In this document: positions 1 through 6,602 of the stretch, one piece after another
Position numbering within the stretch: the stretch's first letter is position 1
Layout: the number at the start of each line of letters is the position of its first letter
Origin: Gemmatimonadales bacterium UBA2960
Lineage (GTDB): Bacteria > Gemmatimonadota > Gemmatimonadetes > Longimicrobiales > Gaopeijiaceae
Direction: 5' to 3'
Assembly: GCA_002348465.1 (NCBI GenBank)
Contig: DEBI01000128.1
Span: 1 to 9,238, forward strand
Length of the DNA stretch: 9,238 nucleotides
The notes under the pieces: model-generated
The model's input: only the letters and a program-made list of their open reading frames with translations
Databases searched by the model: none
What the model was told of the DNA's origin: nothing
Program-made: the position numbers and the translations under genes

Positions 1-600
1 GAGACAGGATTCTCATGGGAGCGAGTTTCTGGCGCTGATGTTACCAGACTCCCGGAGGGTCTAGTACGATGGAGCCCGGTCTTAGGACTCGAATTGCGGC
101 TAGGTGTCCCTGATTGGCTTGAGGCGCCCGGAGGCGGTCAAGGTTTTGGTGACCTAGGACTGGGTGCGAAGTTCGAACTTGGTCGCTTCGGGGTTTGGGA
201 CGCCGCGGTGATCGCGGCGGCTACACTTCCGACGGGTACGGAGGTCGTCTCTTCGGGAGGATTTGAGCCACAGGCTGTTCTGACCGCTGGTCGTGAGCTC
301 GGCCTGCGGAGTTCGCTGGGTGTGCAGTTGTCAGCAACTGCTCCGGCAGGTGAAGAGGCCGTCGGAGTGATGTCCACAGTGGTGTTGGCTAGGGCCTTAA
401 ATGAGAGAGTTGGTTCCTTCATTGAGCTCGCGATAGAGAAAGGCTCTGGCGAGACCTCAGCATCTCTGGTGCACGCGGGGCTCACGTTTGCACTAACGCC
501 CATCATGCAGTTCGACATCCATGCCGCTGCAGGCATATCTGGATCTGCTCCGGATGCCCTCATCGGATTCGGGTTCAGCACTCGGCGGGACCAGAGATAG
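1..600 (+). CDS. Outer-membrane beta-barrel protein, MetA-type transporter-like, C-terminal part (5' end outside window)
   Basis: The frame is open from base 1 with no convincing start, so this is the last 199 residues of a longer protein. The visible chain begins ETGFSWERV and contains a segment LGLELRLGVPDW followed by GFGDLGLGAKFEL. It then shows alternating hydrophobic and polar strands and ends in GFGFSTRR before a TAG stop. Glycine-rich amphipathic strands, the 'ElRlG ... D..lg.K..l' pattern and a final aromatic strand are typical of the 'putative MetA-pathway of phenol degradation' transporter family of outer-membrane barrels. The fold call is fairly secure. The substrate is unknown, and the family name should not be taken as evidence for phenol metabolism. 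No terminator is obvious after the stop. The trp promoter region follows directly, so the gene is probably unrelated to the trp operon. Confidence 0.65.
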   Translation, partial: ETGFSWERVSGADVTRLPEGLVRWSPVLGLELRLGVPDWLEAPGGGQGFGDLGLGAKFELGRFGVWDAAVIAAATLPTGTEVVSSGGFEPQAVLTAGRELGLRSSLGVQLSATAPAGEEAVGVMSTVVLARALNERVGSFIELAIEKGSGETSASLVHAGLTFALTPIMQFDIHAAAGISGSAPDALIGFGFSTRRDQR

Positions 601-703
601 GTCTGTCTCGACTGCATAGGAGTAGGGGACATCAGTCAGCGAGTCCGCCATGCCAGCCTTTAGAATTTCCCGAGTCCCTGCAGGACGAGCAGCGTGACCG
701 GAG

Positions 704-732
704 TTGACACAGGTGACGATCAGGCCGACCAT
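704..732 (+). promoter_or_regulatory. Candidate sigma-70-type promoter of the trp leader
   Basis: A perfect -35 hexamer TTGACA lies at 704-709. At 17-bp spacing it is followed by a weak -10 candidate GACCAT (727-732), which matches TATAAT at three positions. Transcription would start near 739, only a few bases before the leader-peptide ATG at 743. The perfect -35 box and its position just upstream of the attenuator support the call. The poor -10 box is the weak point, and activity was not tested. Confidence 0.45.
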
Positions 733-742
733 TTCCGGCATC

Positions 743-814
743 ATGATAAACGCGACGAAAACTGTATCATTCAATTGGTGGTGGCCCGAGACTAACGGGT
801 TGCCCGGTTTCTGA
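743..814 (+). CDS. trpL: trp operon leader peptide, 23 residues with Trp-Trp-Trp
   Basis: This short reading frame (ATG 743, TGA 812-814) encodes MINATKTVSF followed by NWWWPETNGLPGF. Three consecutive TGG codons occupy 776-784. Tandem Trp codons in a small frame just upstream of an intrinsic terminator and an anthranilate synthase gene are the hallmark of a trp attenuator leader. When charged tRNA-Trp is scarce, the ribosome should stall at 776-784 and cover segment 1 of the attenuator, allowing antitermination. When it is plentiful, the ribosome reaches the stop codon and covers segment 2, allowing termination. There is no good Shine-Dalgarno sequence before the ATG. With the predicted transcription start at about 739, translation may be essentially leaderless, as known for trpL of Sinorhizobium meliloti. 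The peptide itself need have no function, and the sequence is too short for homology to confirm it. Confidence 0.88.
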   Translation: MINATKTVSFNWWWPETNGLPGF

Positions 815-871
815 TGTAAACATCCTTCTTCAGAGAATCTTAGGCGACCCGGCGACGGGTTGCCTTTTTTT
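780..871 (+). promoter_or_regulatory. trp transcription attenuator with mutually exclusive hairpins
   Basis: Four segments can be drawn by hand. Segment 1 is GGTGGCCCG (780-788, overlapping the Trp codons), segment 2 is CGGGTTGCC (796-804), segment 3 is GGCGACCCG (843-851) and segment 4 is CGGGTTGCC (856-864). The 1:2 pairing gives 9 pairs including three G-U, with a 7-nt loop. The 2:3 pairing gives 9 pairs with one G-U and a 38-nt loop (antiterminator). The 3:4 pairing gives the same 9 pairs with a tetraloop, followed by a T run (terminator). Stalling on the Trp codons would free segment 2 to sequester segment 3 and permit read-through into trpE(G). A ribosome at the leader stop (812-814) would mask segment 2 and permit 3:4. 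Pairings were found by eye, with no energy calculation. Confidence 0.87.
843..871 (+). terminator. Rho-independent terminator of the trp attenuator
   Basis: GGCGACCCG (843-851) pairs with CGGGTTGCC (856-864) over 9 bp with one G-U, closed by a GCGA loop of the stable GNRA class. Seven T residues (865-871) follow. An extra A-T pair (842 with 865) is possible. It lies 29 bp upstream of the trpE(G) start codon, so it acts as a regulated terminator inside the leader rather than at a gene end. Confidence 0.92.
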
Positions 872-900
872 GTTCGAGGGCCCGCCGGGGAAGGTGAGCA

Positions 901-3261
901 ATGGCGGACCCAGAGAAGAGCGAAGCATGTGTTACCACAGTCCCGTTGGTAACGACCCTTTCGATCGGGACAGCACCGGACCCGGTGGCTGTCTTGGAAG
1001 CACTTGGCGCAAGAGGTGAGCGCAGGGTGCTGCTCGAGAGTATGGGGAACTCTCCAGATGGAGACCGGCCTCCGACAGTCACTAAGAGTGTCGTAGTAGC
1101 TGATCCCCTCTTAAGCCTAGAAGCACGTATGGGAGAAGTCACTTGGGACATTCTTCAAGAACGAGCTGAGCCGCTGCTGTCAATTCTTGCTGAGAGACTG
1201 AGTCTCCCAGACGGATATGATTATTCATCAACTCGATTGAAAGCGTCTTTTCCGTGCGAGCCGATGAGAGGGCTTATGTCCGATGCCGACCGCATCGCTT
1301 CGGCGACTGTCCTCGATGCACTTCGAGCGACATCTGGTCTCCTTGTAGATCGCGGTTCCACCCCATTTGCGTCTGGTATTTTCGGGGCATTCTCGTACGA
1401 GCTCGTCGACCAGTTTGAGACACTGCCGCCCCGGGCTAATGATCCGTTGGATGAGCCCGACTTTTCGTTCGTCTTGGGAGCCGATTTGGTTGTATGGGAT
1501 CACGAGCTAGAAGAAGTATTCGTGATTACAAGAAGCTTTCCGTGGGAAGAGGCCATAGACGCGAGAAGTCGACACCGCCGACTAGTTCACCTAGTCGAGT
1601 CCATTTGTGGGGGAGACCCATCGGGAGAGCAAACGGTAATCGAGTCTTCCGGGATGGAGGGTGAGGGTGAAATCACTTGGACGGCATCGCTAGACAAGGA
1701 AGAGTTCGAGGAGGCGGTTAGAACGTTCCTAGAGGCAATCCGAGAGGGTCAGATATTTCAGGGCGTCCCTTCACGTAGTCTTCGTGCCGACATCCGTGTG
1801 GATCCGATAGAACTCTATAGAGGCCTGAGGCAGCATAACCCTTCGCCGTACATGTTTTATCTGGATCTCAGTGAAGGAGCGCTGGTCGGGGCATCACCTG
1901 AGACTTGTCTGCGTGTTCAAGACAGAGTCATAGAAATTCGCCCGATAGCTGGCACAACGGCACGAGGGCGCAGGGTGGACGGAAAGCTGGATACCGACAC
2001 TGACGATCGCCTTGCTCTAGCGTTATCACTCGATCGTAAGGAGCTAGCGGAGCACTGCATGCTCGTTGATCTGGCTCGGAATGATGTTGCTAGAGTGTCG
2101 ACGATAGGAAGTACCAGAGTGGTTCAGCAGATCGACGTCGAGCGATACGCCCACGTTCAGCATCTTGTGAGCCGAGTGAGGGGGCAGTTGCAAGAGGGAT
2201 ACGACGCTCTGCATGCGTACCGCGCTGTAGCAAATATGGGGACGCTCACTGGTGCGCCGAAGCTTAGGGCGATGGAGTTAATTAGGCTCGCTGAACCCGA
2301 GTCGCGAGGCTTTTACGGCGGAGCGGTTGGATACTTCTTATCAGACGGCACCTTCGACTCCTGCATCGTGATCCGTTCGGCGAGAGTTCTGGACCACCAG
2401 GTAATGTTGCAGGTAGGCGCGGGTATCGTGGCGGCTTCGATCCCAAGTCGGGAGTTCGATGAAACCGAACGTAAGGCAAGAGCACTGAAGCTTTCGGTGG
2501 CGGCGGTTCAGGAAATGACCAGCGGAGCGGGGCGCATAGGCTCCAGGTCTTCCGCACAGAGGAGAACCTGTGACTCGTCTCCCGAAGAGAACGAGGCGCT
2601 AGCAGGAGAGATCAGCACTGAGGGGTGGAGTGGTCGGCGGCCCCGTGTAGTAGTGGTGGATCATCGCGACAGTTTTGTGTTCATCCTCGGAGACCAGCTA
2701 GCGAGAGCTGGTGCTGATGTGGTCACTGTGCGCTGCGACGCGGCGCTCGAGGATTTCGCGTTGTGGGTCCAGAAACAGAACCCTGATTTGGTTGTTCTGT
2801 CACCTGGGCCTGGTGGCCCTAGGGACACGGGGTTCACGCTTCCGTGGCTGCAGACTGATCCGGATGTGCCGATCTTGGGTGTTTGCTTGGGTCACCAGGC
2901 GCTCGCTGAGGCGGGTGGAGGAGTCGTAGCATGCGCGCATGAGCCCGTTCATGGGAAGACCAGCACGATTGAAGTAGCGTCAGCCGATCTGGATACGAAC
3001 CCCCTCGCTAATGCTTTCGTTCGGTCGATTAATCCAGTTCTAGAGGTTGCCCGGTATCACAGCTTGGTTGTCACACATTTGGGTCCAAACGATGTCCCGA
3101 TCGCACATACGCGAGAGGGCAAAGAGATCATGGCGGTGGCCCATCGGACACGTCCCCGTTTGGGCCTCCAATTCCATCCTGAATCGATCCTTACCCCGAC
3201 AGGTGGTCCTCTCATTGAGGCTCTGCTTCAAGGTGTTATGGGACCTGGTGCGTTAAAGTGA
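901..3261 (+). CDS. trpEG: Anthranilate synthase, fused TrpE-TrpG (aminase and glutamine amidotransferase in one chain)
   Basis: The enzyme converts chorismate and glutamine to anthranilate, pyruvate and glutamate, the committed step of tryptophan synthesis in the cytoplasm. Residues about 1-540 are TrpE. LLES (44-47) and NPSPYMFY (313-320) match the Trp-binding feedback site of enteric TrpE. EIRPIAGT (345-352) has Ala where PabB-type enzymes carry Lys, favouring anthranilate synthase. LVDLARND and GTLTGAPK (447-454) complete the chorismate-binding core. Residues about 540-580 are a polar linker. Residues about 581-786 are TrpG, with PGPGGPRDTG, the nucleophile Cys662 in GVCLGHQ, and His759/Glu761 in HPES. 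The intact triad indicates a glutamine-dependent enzyme. The ATG at 901 follows an AAGGTGAG Shine-Dalgarno-like stretch. At 786 residues it is somewhat longer than rhizobial TrpE(G) (roughly 730). It is preceded by the trp attenuator and followed after 83 bp by DAHP synthase. PhzE is also fused, but PhzE lacks this genetic context. Confidence 0.95.
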   Translation: MADPEKSEACVTTVPLVTTLSIGTAPDPVAVLEALGARGERRVLLESMGNSPDGDRPPTVTKSVVVADPLLSLEARMGEVTWDILQERAEPLLSILAERLSLPDGYDYSSTRLKASFPCEPMRGLMSDADRIASATVLDALRATSGLLVDRGSTPFASGIFGAFSYELVDQFETLPPRANDPLDEPDFSFVLGADLVVWDHELEEVFVITRSFPWEEAIDARSRHRRLVHLVESICGGDPSGEQTVIESSGMEGEGEITWTASLDKEEFEEAVRTFLEAIREGQIFQGVPSRSLRADIRVDPIELYRGLRQHNPSPYMFYLDLSEGALVGASPETCLRVQDRVIEIRPIAGTTARGRRVDGKLDTDTDDRLALALSLDRKELAEHCMLVDLARNDVARVSTIGSTRVVQQIDVERYAHVQHLVSRVRGQLQEGYDALHAYRAVANMGTLTGAPKLRAMELIRLAEPESRGFYGGAVGYFLSDGTFDSCIVIRSARVLDHQVMLQVGAGIVAASIPSREFDETERKARALKLSVAAVQEMTSGAGRIGSRSSAQRRTCDSSPEENEALAGEISTEGWSGRRPRVVVVDHRDSFVFILGDQLARAGADVVTVRCDAALEDFALWVQKQNPDLVVLSPGPGGPRDTGFTLPWLQTDPDVPILGVCLGHQALAEAGGGVVACAHEPVHGKTSTIEVASADLDTNPLANAFVRSINPVLEVARYHSLVVTHLGPNDVPIAHTREGKEIMAVAHRTRPRLGLQFHPESILTPTGGPLIEALLQGVMGPGALK

Positions 3262-3344
3262 TCGACAGCCAGGCGCCCTTAGATATGGACGCGAAGAAAG
3301 GAGTACTCGTTCGTCCGATTTCACTTCGCTATTGAGGAATTAAG

Positions 3345-4364
3345 ATGCTCGTCATTATGCAACAGGACAGTACCGTGGAGCAGTGCGCTAAGGTTGAGGA
3401 CGTGATTCGTGACATGGGTTATGAGCCACTGCCAGTTCCCGGTGAGAGTCGCACAGCTATTTGTGTGACTGGAAATAAGGGCCCTGTTGATCCCAGTCAT
3501 TTGCAAAGACTAGCTGGTGTCCGGGAATGCGTCTCAGTCACTCGACCCTACAAGTTGGTTTCTCGTGAGGTTAAACCCGAATCGACGGTGGTGGATGTGG
3601 CCGGGGTCGAGATCGGAGGGAGCGATCCTGTGCTGATTGCTGGGCCGTGCTCGGTAGAGACTCCAGAGAGAACTCTGGCCATAGCGGATGCCGTGAAGCG
3701 GGCTGGAGGTCAGTTGTTTCGAGCCGGGGCATTTAAGCCTCGCACGAGTCCTTATTCTTTTCAGGGCTTTGGGTATGAGGCTCTGGATACTTTAGCAGAG
3801 GTTCGAGAGCAAGTAGGCCTTCCGATTGTGTCAGAGGTCGTCGACACCGATGCAGTGGGACCAATGAGCGAGGTCGTGGATGTGCTGCAGATCGGATCGC
3901 GCAACATGCATAATTTTGCGCTCATCAAGAAGTTGTCGATGGTGCGCATGCCCATCCTTTTAAAGAGGGGTTTGTCGGCATCACTCGAAGAATGGATGCT
4001 GGTTGCCGAGTATCTACTTTCGGCTGGAAACCACCAAGTGATTCTATGTGAGCGAGGAATACGAGGATTGGCAGGGCACGCTCGAAATATCTTTGATCTA
4101 AATGTTGTTCCTTTAGTTCGATCCATATCACATCTCCCGATCATAGCCGATCCGAGTCATGGTGTGGGGGATCGCAGTCGGGTCCGAGCGATGGCACGCG
4201 CGGCCGTAGCCTGTGGAGCTCAGGGGTTGCTGGTCGAGGCACATACAACCCCTGATTCGGCTTTTACCGATGCAGCTCAAACGATTGACATGGACTCGCT
4301 GAGTGGGATCCATCGAGACATAAGAGGCCTGAAGGGGCTTGAGACCCTTTCGCTGGATCAGTGA
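3345..4364 (+). CDS. aroF: 3-deoxy-7-phosphoheptulonate (DAHP) synthase, type I-beta with N-terminal regulatory domain
   Basis: The enzyme condenses phosphoenolpyruvate with erythrose 4-phosphate to DAHP, the first step of the shikimate pathway. Residues 1 to about 72 form a small ferredoxin-like (ACT-like) domain. The rest is the TIM barrel, with GPCSVE at 100-105, KPRTSPYSFQG at 131-141, CERGIRG and DPSHG. The metal ligands read as Cys102, His272, Glu298 and Asp309, the same positions as in the Thermotoga maritima enzyme, which is almost the same length (338 versus 339 residues). The N-terminal domain mediates Tyr/Phe inhibition in Thermotoga; the effector here cannot be told. After CERGIRG the sequence GLAGHARNIFDL departs from the usual TFE.ATRNTLD pattern but keeps the Arg-Asn core. 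The ATG at 3345 has a GAGGA Shine-Dalgarno sequence 6 nt upstream. It lies 83 bp after trpE(G) with no terminator between, so it is probably co-transcribed and under the same attenuator. Confidence 0.95.
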   Translation: MLVIMQQDSTVEQCAKVEDVIRDMGYEPLPVPGESRTAICVTGNKGPVDPSHLQRLAGVRECVSVTRPYKLVSREVKPESTVVDVAGVEIGGSDPVLIAGPCSVETPERTLAIADAVKRAGGQLFRAGAFKPRTSPYSFQGFGYEALDTLAEVREQVGLPIVSEVVDTDAVGPMSEVVDVLQIGSRNMHNFALIKKLSMVRMPILLKRGLSASLEEWMLVAEYLLSAGNHQVILCERGIRGLAGHARNIFDLNVVPLVRSISHLPIIADPSHGVGDRSRVRAMARAAVACGAQGLLVEAHTTPDSAFTDAAQTIDMDSLSGIHRDIRGLKGLETLSLDQ

Positions 4365-4465
4365 ATGGTTCGGTGTCCGGATCGATTGAGCTGGAAGCGG
4401 ACTGCTTTGCTCGTGACCGCATACTAAAACCGAGTCTCTTTAGCTTACAGAACCGGATGTTTTCT

Positions 4466-5191
4466 CTACCGATTCGGCGCAGTGTGGTTTTGTCGACGGT
4501 CTAGAGCAGTACCGATAGCGGAGTCGACTAAGCGAGCCATGACCTGATAGCCTGCTTGATTCGGGTGAACGCCGTCGTATGTGAGTTCGCGAGCTAAGCC
4601 GAGACTATCGTTTACCATCTCCGAATGGTAATCCACATACACCAGACCCTTATTTTGCGCCAATTGACTCATCCATGCATTGAGTTCGACGATCTTTGGG
4701 CCAGGATTTAACCCAGGCTTCCATGGGTAGTCTGAGACGGGCAGCACACTACATAGAACCACGGAGATTGAATTGGCCAAAGCGAGATCAACCATTGAGA
4801 CAATATTGTCCTCAATCATTGTTTGGGTTGATGGCCCTGTATTCCCGGCGATGTCGTTTGTGCCAGCTAGAATCACTACTACGTCAGGTTCCAAGCGGAT
4901 CACGTCTTGAGGAAAGCGAACCAGCATCTGCGGGGTGGTTTGTCCGCTGATTCCTCTTCCCAAGTAATGTTTCCCGGGGAACATCTCTGGGAAAAGACTG
5001 GCCCATGAGTCAGTTATGGAATTCCCGTAGAAAATCACTCGGTTTTCTGCCGACTCTTGAGGAGTGAGTTTCGCGTTCGCCTCCCGATAGCGCTCAAGTG
5101 AAGCCCAGTCATCGTCTTCCTGTGCTACTAGATTGTGACTCGCGAACAGTAGGATGAGAGGAACAGCTGCAAGGGTTGTGGCGAGTTTCAT
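4466..5191 (-). CDS. Exported SGNH/GDSL-family hydrolase (lipase/esterase-like)
   Basis: A 241-residue protein with an N-terminal signal peptide (Lys2, hydrophobic core about 5-18, likely cleavage after VAQ or nearby), so it acts in the periplasm or outside. The SGNH blocks are in order: FYGNSIT with catalytic Ser58; GRGISGQTT with oxyanion Gly about 83; GTNDIAGN with Asn112; and YDGVHPNQAGY with Asp206 and His209. All catalytic residues are present, so it should be an active serine esterase acting on an O-acyl or similar ester. The substrate cannot be read from the sequence; acetyl groups on carbohydrates are a common one for this type. Its ATG overlaps the TGA of the upstream ChaN-like gene in an ATGA, indicating translational coupling in a two-gene operon. 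It converges on aroF, leaving about 100 bp between the stops. Confidence 0.9.
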   Translation of the reverse strand: MKLATTLAAVPLILLFASHNLVAQEDDDWASLERYREANAKLTPQESAENRVIFYGNSITDSWASLFPEMFPGKHYLGRGISGQTTPQMLVRFPQDVIRLEPDVVVILAGTNDIAGNTGPSTQTMIEDNIVSMVDLALANSISVVLCSVLPVSDYPWKPGLNPGPKIVELNAWMSQLAQNKGLVYVDYHSEMVNDSLGLARELTYDGVHPNQAGYQVMARLVDSAIGTALDRRQNHTAPNR

Positions 5192-6261
5192 GAGCCACCC
5201 TCGCTCAGCTGAGGCTTTCTGGTCAACACCACGTAGTCAGCTAGTGGCGCGTACTCAGAATCCGACCACGCTTCGATGTCATCCACCTTCTTCATCACGA
5301 CGGTGGTTACACGTGTTCCCGGTCGATAGGCCAAGATATGCTCCTGAATTCCAGTTCCCTTTTCCACATGGAACGAGCCTGCCATGTGTAGCACAAATGC
5401 TCCGATGTGTCCGACCAAGGCCTCAGTGATTGAATAGCCCATGGATGCGTCCCAAAGGGCTTGAGCTTGTATCATGTTTGGGTTTATCTCGTGACCCGCC
5501 GGACTTTCTTCGCTCTGTGATTCTTTTTCATCTCCCGCACTCGGGTCCATTCTGACAGAGGTCGTATCGGATTCTGACCGAATCCCTCGCATCGCTTCCG
5601 CCATCACAGTATCCCATTGGGCTCGGTACCGATCGGACGGGCCTCGGTAGGGAAGGGGTGGAAGGTAAGTTCGGGCCTGCTCCGAAAGGTCTTCTAGCGA
5701 TTGGGGCCCCTGATTGGTCACTCGATTCACGTACCTACGAGGTGCGTTGGCGGCTATGACGGGTAGCCCAAACTCACGGGCACTCTCTACCAATGGTCGA
5801 TAACGATTGGCATAGTCTTCCCAAGGTCTTGATGATCGGAGGAAGTGCGTCTCTGTGATCAACCCCGCTAGGTATTCGTTGATCACGTACTGAACGTCCC
5901 GCTCAAACATCTCTAGTGATAGCAGCACGGTACGACCCGAGCCATGATCCGAACCAATTCGGCTCACCACCTCGCGTAGAAGCAAAGTTTGGAACGAATG
6001 TCCGACCATGTCGTCGTGTTCCTCACCAACTAGCAGGACTTCGTCTCCGAGCGCCTCGTCTACGATCGCCGCAATTGTGATGGCGTCGCCGTTCCGATCG
6101 TATACCCTGTAGTCAACGCCATTAGCGATTGTCGTGTGGGCGAGTAGCTCTCTGGTGTCGTGCTGACTGGACGCAGGACAGGGTAGTGTGGCTAAGAGAA
6201 GAGTGAGGGAGAGGAGAGAATGAGTTGGTCCAGTGATCGTTGCCCCCTGCTTTTTCGACAT
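5188..6261 (-). CDS. Exported ChaN-like protein (haem-binding uptake / TIKI superfamily)
   Basis: A 357-residue protein with a signal sequence: an SKK start, hydrophobic core about 15-26, and a likely cleavage near ASSQ at 30-33. A Cys at 28 is preceded by Pro, so it does not form a good lipobox, unlike lipoprotein ChaN of Campylobacter. Family motifs are LLVGEEHDD (76-84) with a following His88, LSLEMFERDVQ (114-124), ANAPRRYV (171-178), QAQALWD (265-271) and HMAGSFHVEKG (292-302). These fit the ChaN/DUF399 family of the TIKI fold, whose members bind haem or resemble Glu/His metalloproteases; which applies here is open. Residues about 228-258 are a Ser/Glu/Asp-rich, probably disordered insert. 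No clear Shine-Dalgarno sequence precedes the ATG at 6261. It is first in an operon with the overlapping GDSL hydrolase gene. Confidence 0.85.
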   Translation of the reverse strand: MSKKQGATITGPTHSLLSLTLLLATLPCPASSQHDTRELLAHTTIANGVDYRVYDRNGDAITIAAIVDEALGDEVLLVGEEHDDMVGHSFQTLLLREVVSRIGSDHGSGRTVLLSLEMFERDVQYVINEYLAGLITETHFLRSSRPWEDYANRYRPLVESAREFGLPVIAANAPRRYVNRVTNQGPQSLEDLSEQARTYLPPLPYRGPSDRYRAQWDTVMAEAMRGIRSESDTTSVRMDPSAGDEKESQSEESPAGHEINPNMIQAQALWDASMGYSITEALVGHIGAFVLHMAGSFHVEKGTGIQEHILAYRPGTRVTTVVMKKVDDIEAWSDSEYAPLADYVVLTRKPQLSEGGS

Positions 6262-6598
6262 AGTTAGGACTCGTTTATTTAGTGCTAAAGGGGGAATCTA
6301 GTCCGGTGAGCCACACCCTTCATTCACCACTCAGTTTCTATTTAGGGCAACACTTATGATCATGCTTGGCTAGACGATAATAGGTCCAAGAATGAGATGC
6401 CCGAAACCGATTACAGCTCACGAGACACCATGAAGAGTATCTGTTCACATCGATGTTTTTTCTATATCTGCGTCCTGGATTGTCACAGTGGATACGGACT
6501 GGTCGAACATCGATTTGCTTTTCTAGGGCTCCACCTGTTCTGTAACAAATGAGGATTGGGAGGTGTATCAATCGGCCCATCAACCCACGTAATTCTAT
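6262..6598. other. 337-bp divergent intergenic region between chaN-like and subtilase genes
   Basis: This stretch must hold the promoters of both divergent transcripts, but I see no confident -35/-10 pair. It contains a 10-bp palindrome ACATCGATGT (6447-6456), a second ACATCGAT exactly 60 bp on (6507-6514), an inverted repeat TTTAG-TG-CTAAA (6278-6289) just upstream of the chaN-like gene, and a short frame (6549-6602) overlapping the subtilase start. The longer open frames on the minus strand here have atypical composition and no recognisable motifs, so I do not call them genes. Confidence 0.5.
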
Positions 6599-6602
6599 AT
6601 GA
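6549..6602 (+). CDS. Possible 17-codon upstream ORF overlapping the subtilase start
   Basis: ATG at 6549 opens a frame encoding MRIGRCINRPINPRNSI that ends in a TGA at 6600-6602. That stop overlaps the subtilase ATG (6599-6601) as ATGA, the usual signature of translational coupling. The subtilase start lacks a Shine-Dalgarno sequence in the usual place, and a GGGAGG at 6558-6563 lies too far upstream to serve it. Re-initiation from this short frame would explain how the protease gene is translated. The short frame itself has no evident ribosome binding site, and a 17-codon frame can arise by chance, so this is tentative. Confidence 0.25.
   Translation: MRIGRCINRPINPRNSI

Noticed and set aside
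94..96. TTG at 94 as the start of the barrel gene
   Set aside because: The same frame is open back to base 1 and the upstream residues fit the barrel family, so the gene simply enters from outside the window.
665..695. GTCC-CTGCA-GGAC inverted repeat as a terminator after the barrel gene
   Set aside because: The stem is only 4 bp and there is no T tract.
138..774. Open minus-strand frames (138-632 and 493-774) over the barrel gene and trp leader
   Set aside because: They are antisense to a recognisable protein and to the leader/promoter region, and show no family motif.
901..3261. PhzE (phenazine) or PabB (folate) identity for the fused enzyme
   Set aside because: PIAGT rather than PIKGT argues against PabB, and the trp leader plus type I DAHP synthase argue against a phenazine cluster.
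4365..4465. Possible bidirectional terminator between aroF and the GDSL gene
   Set aside because: Only broken pairings such as AAAAC/GTTTT with bulges and AAGC/GCTT with a 5-nt loop are visible; none has a stable stem followed by a T run.
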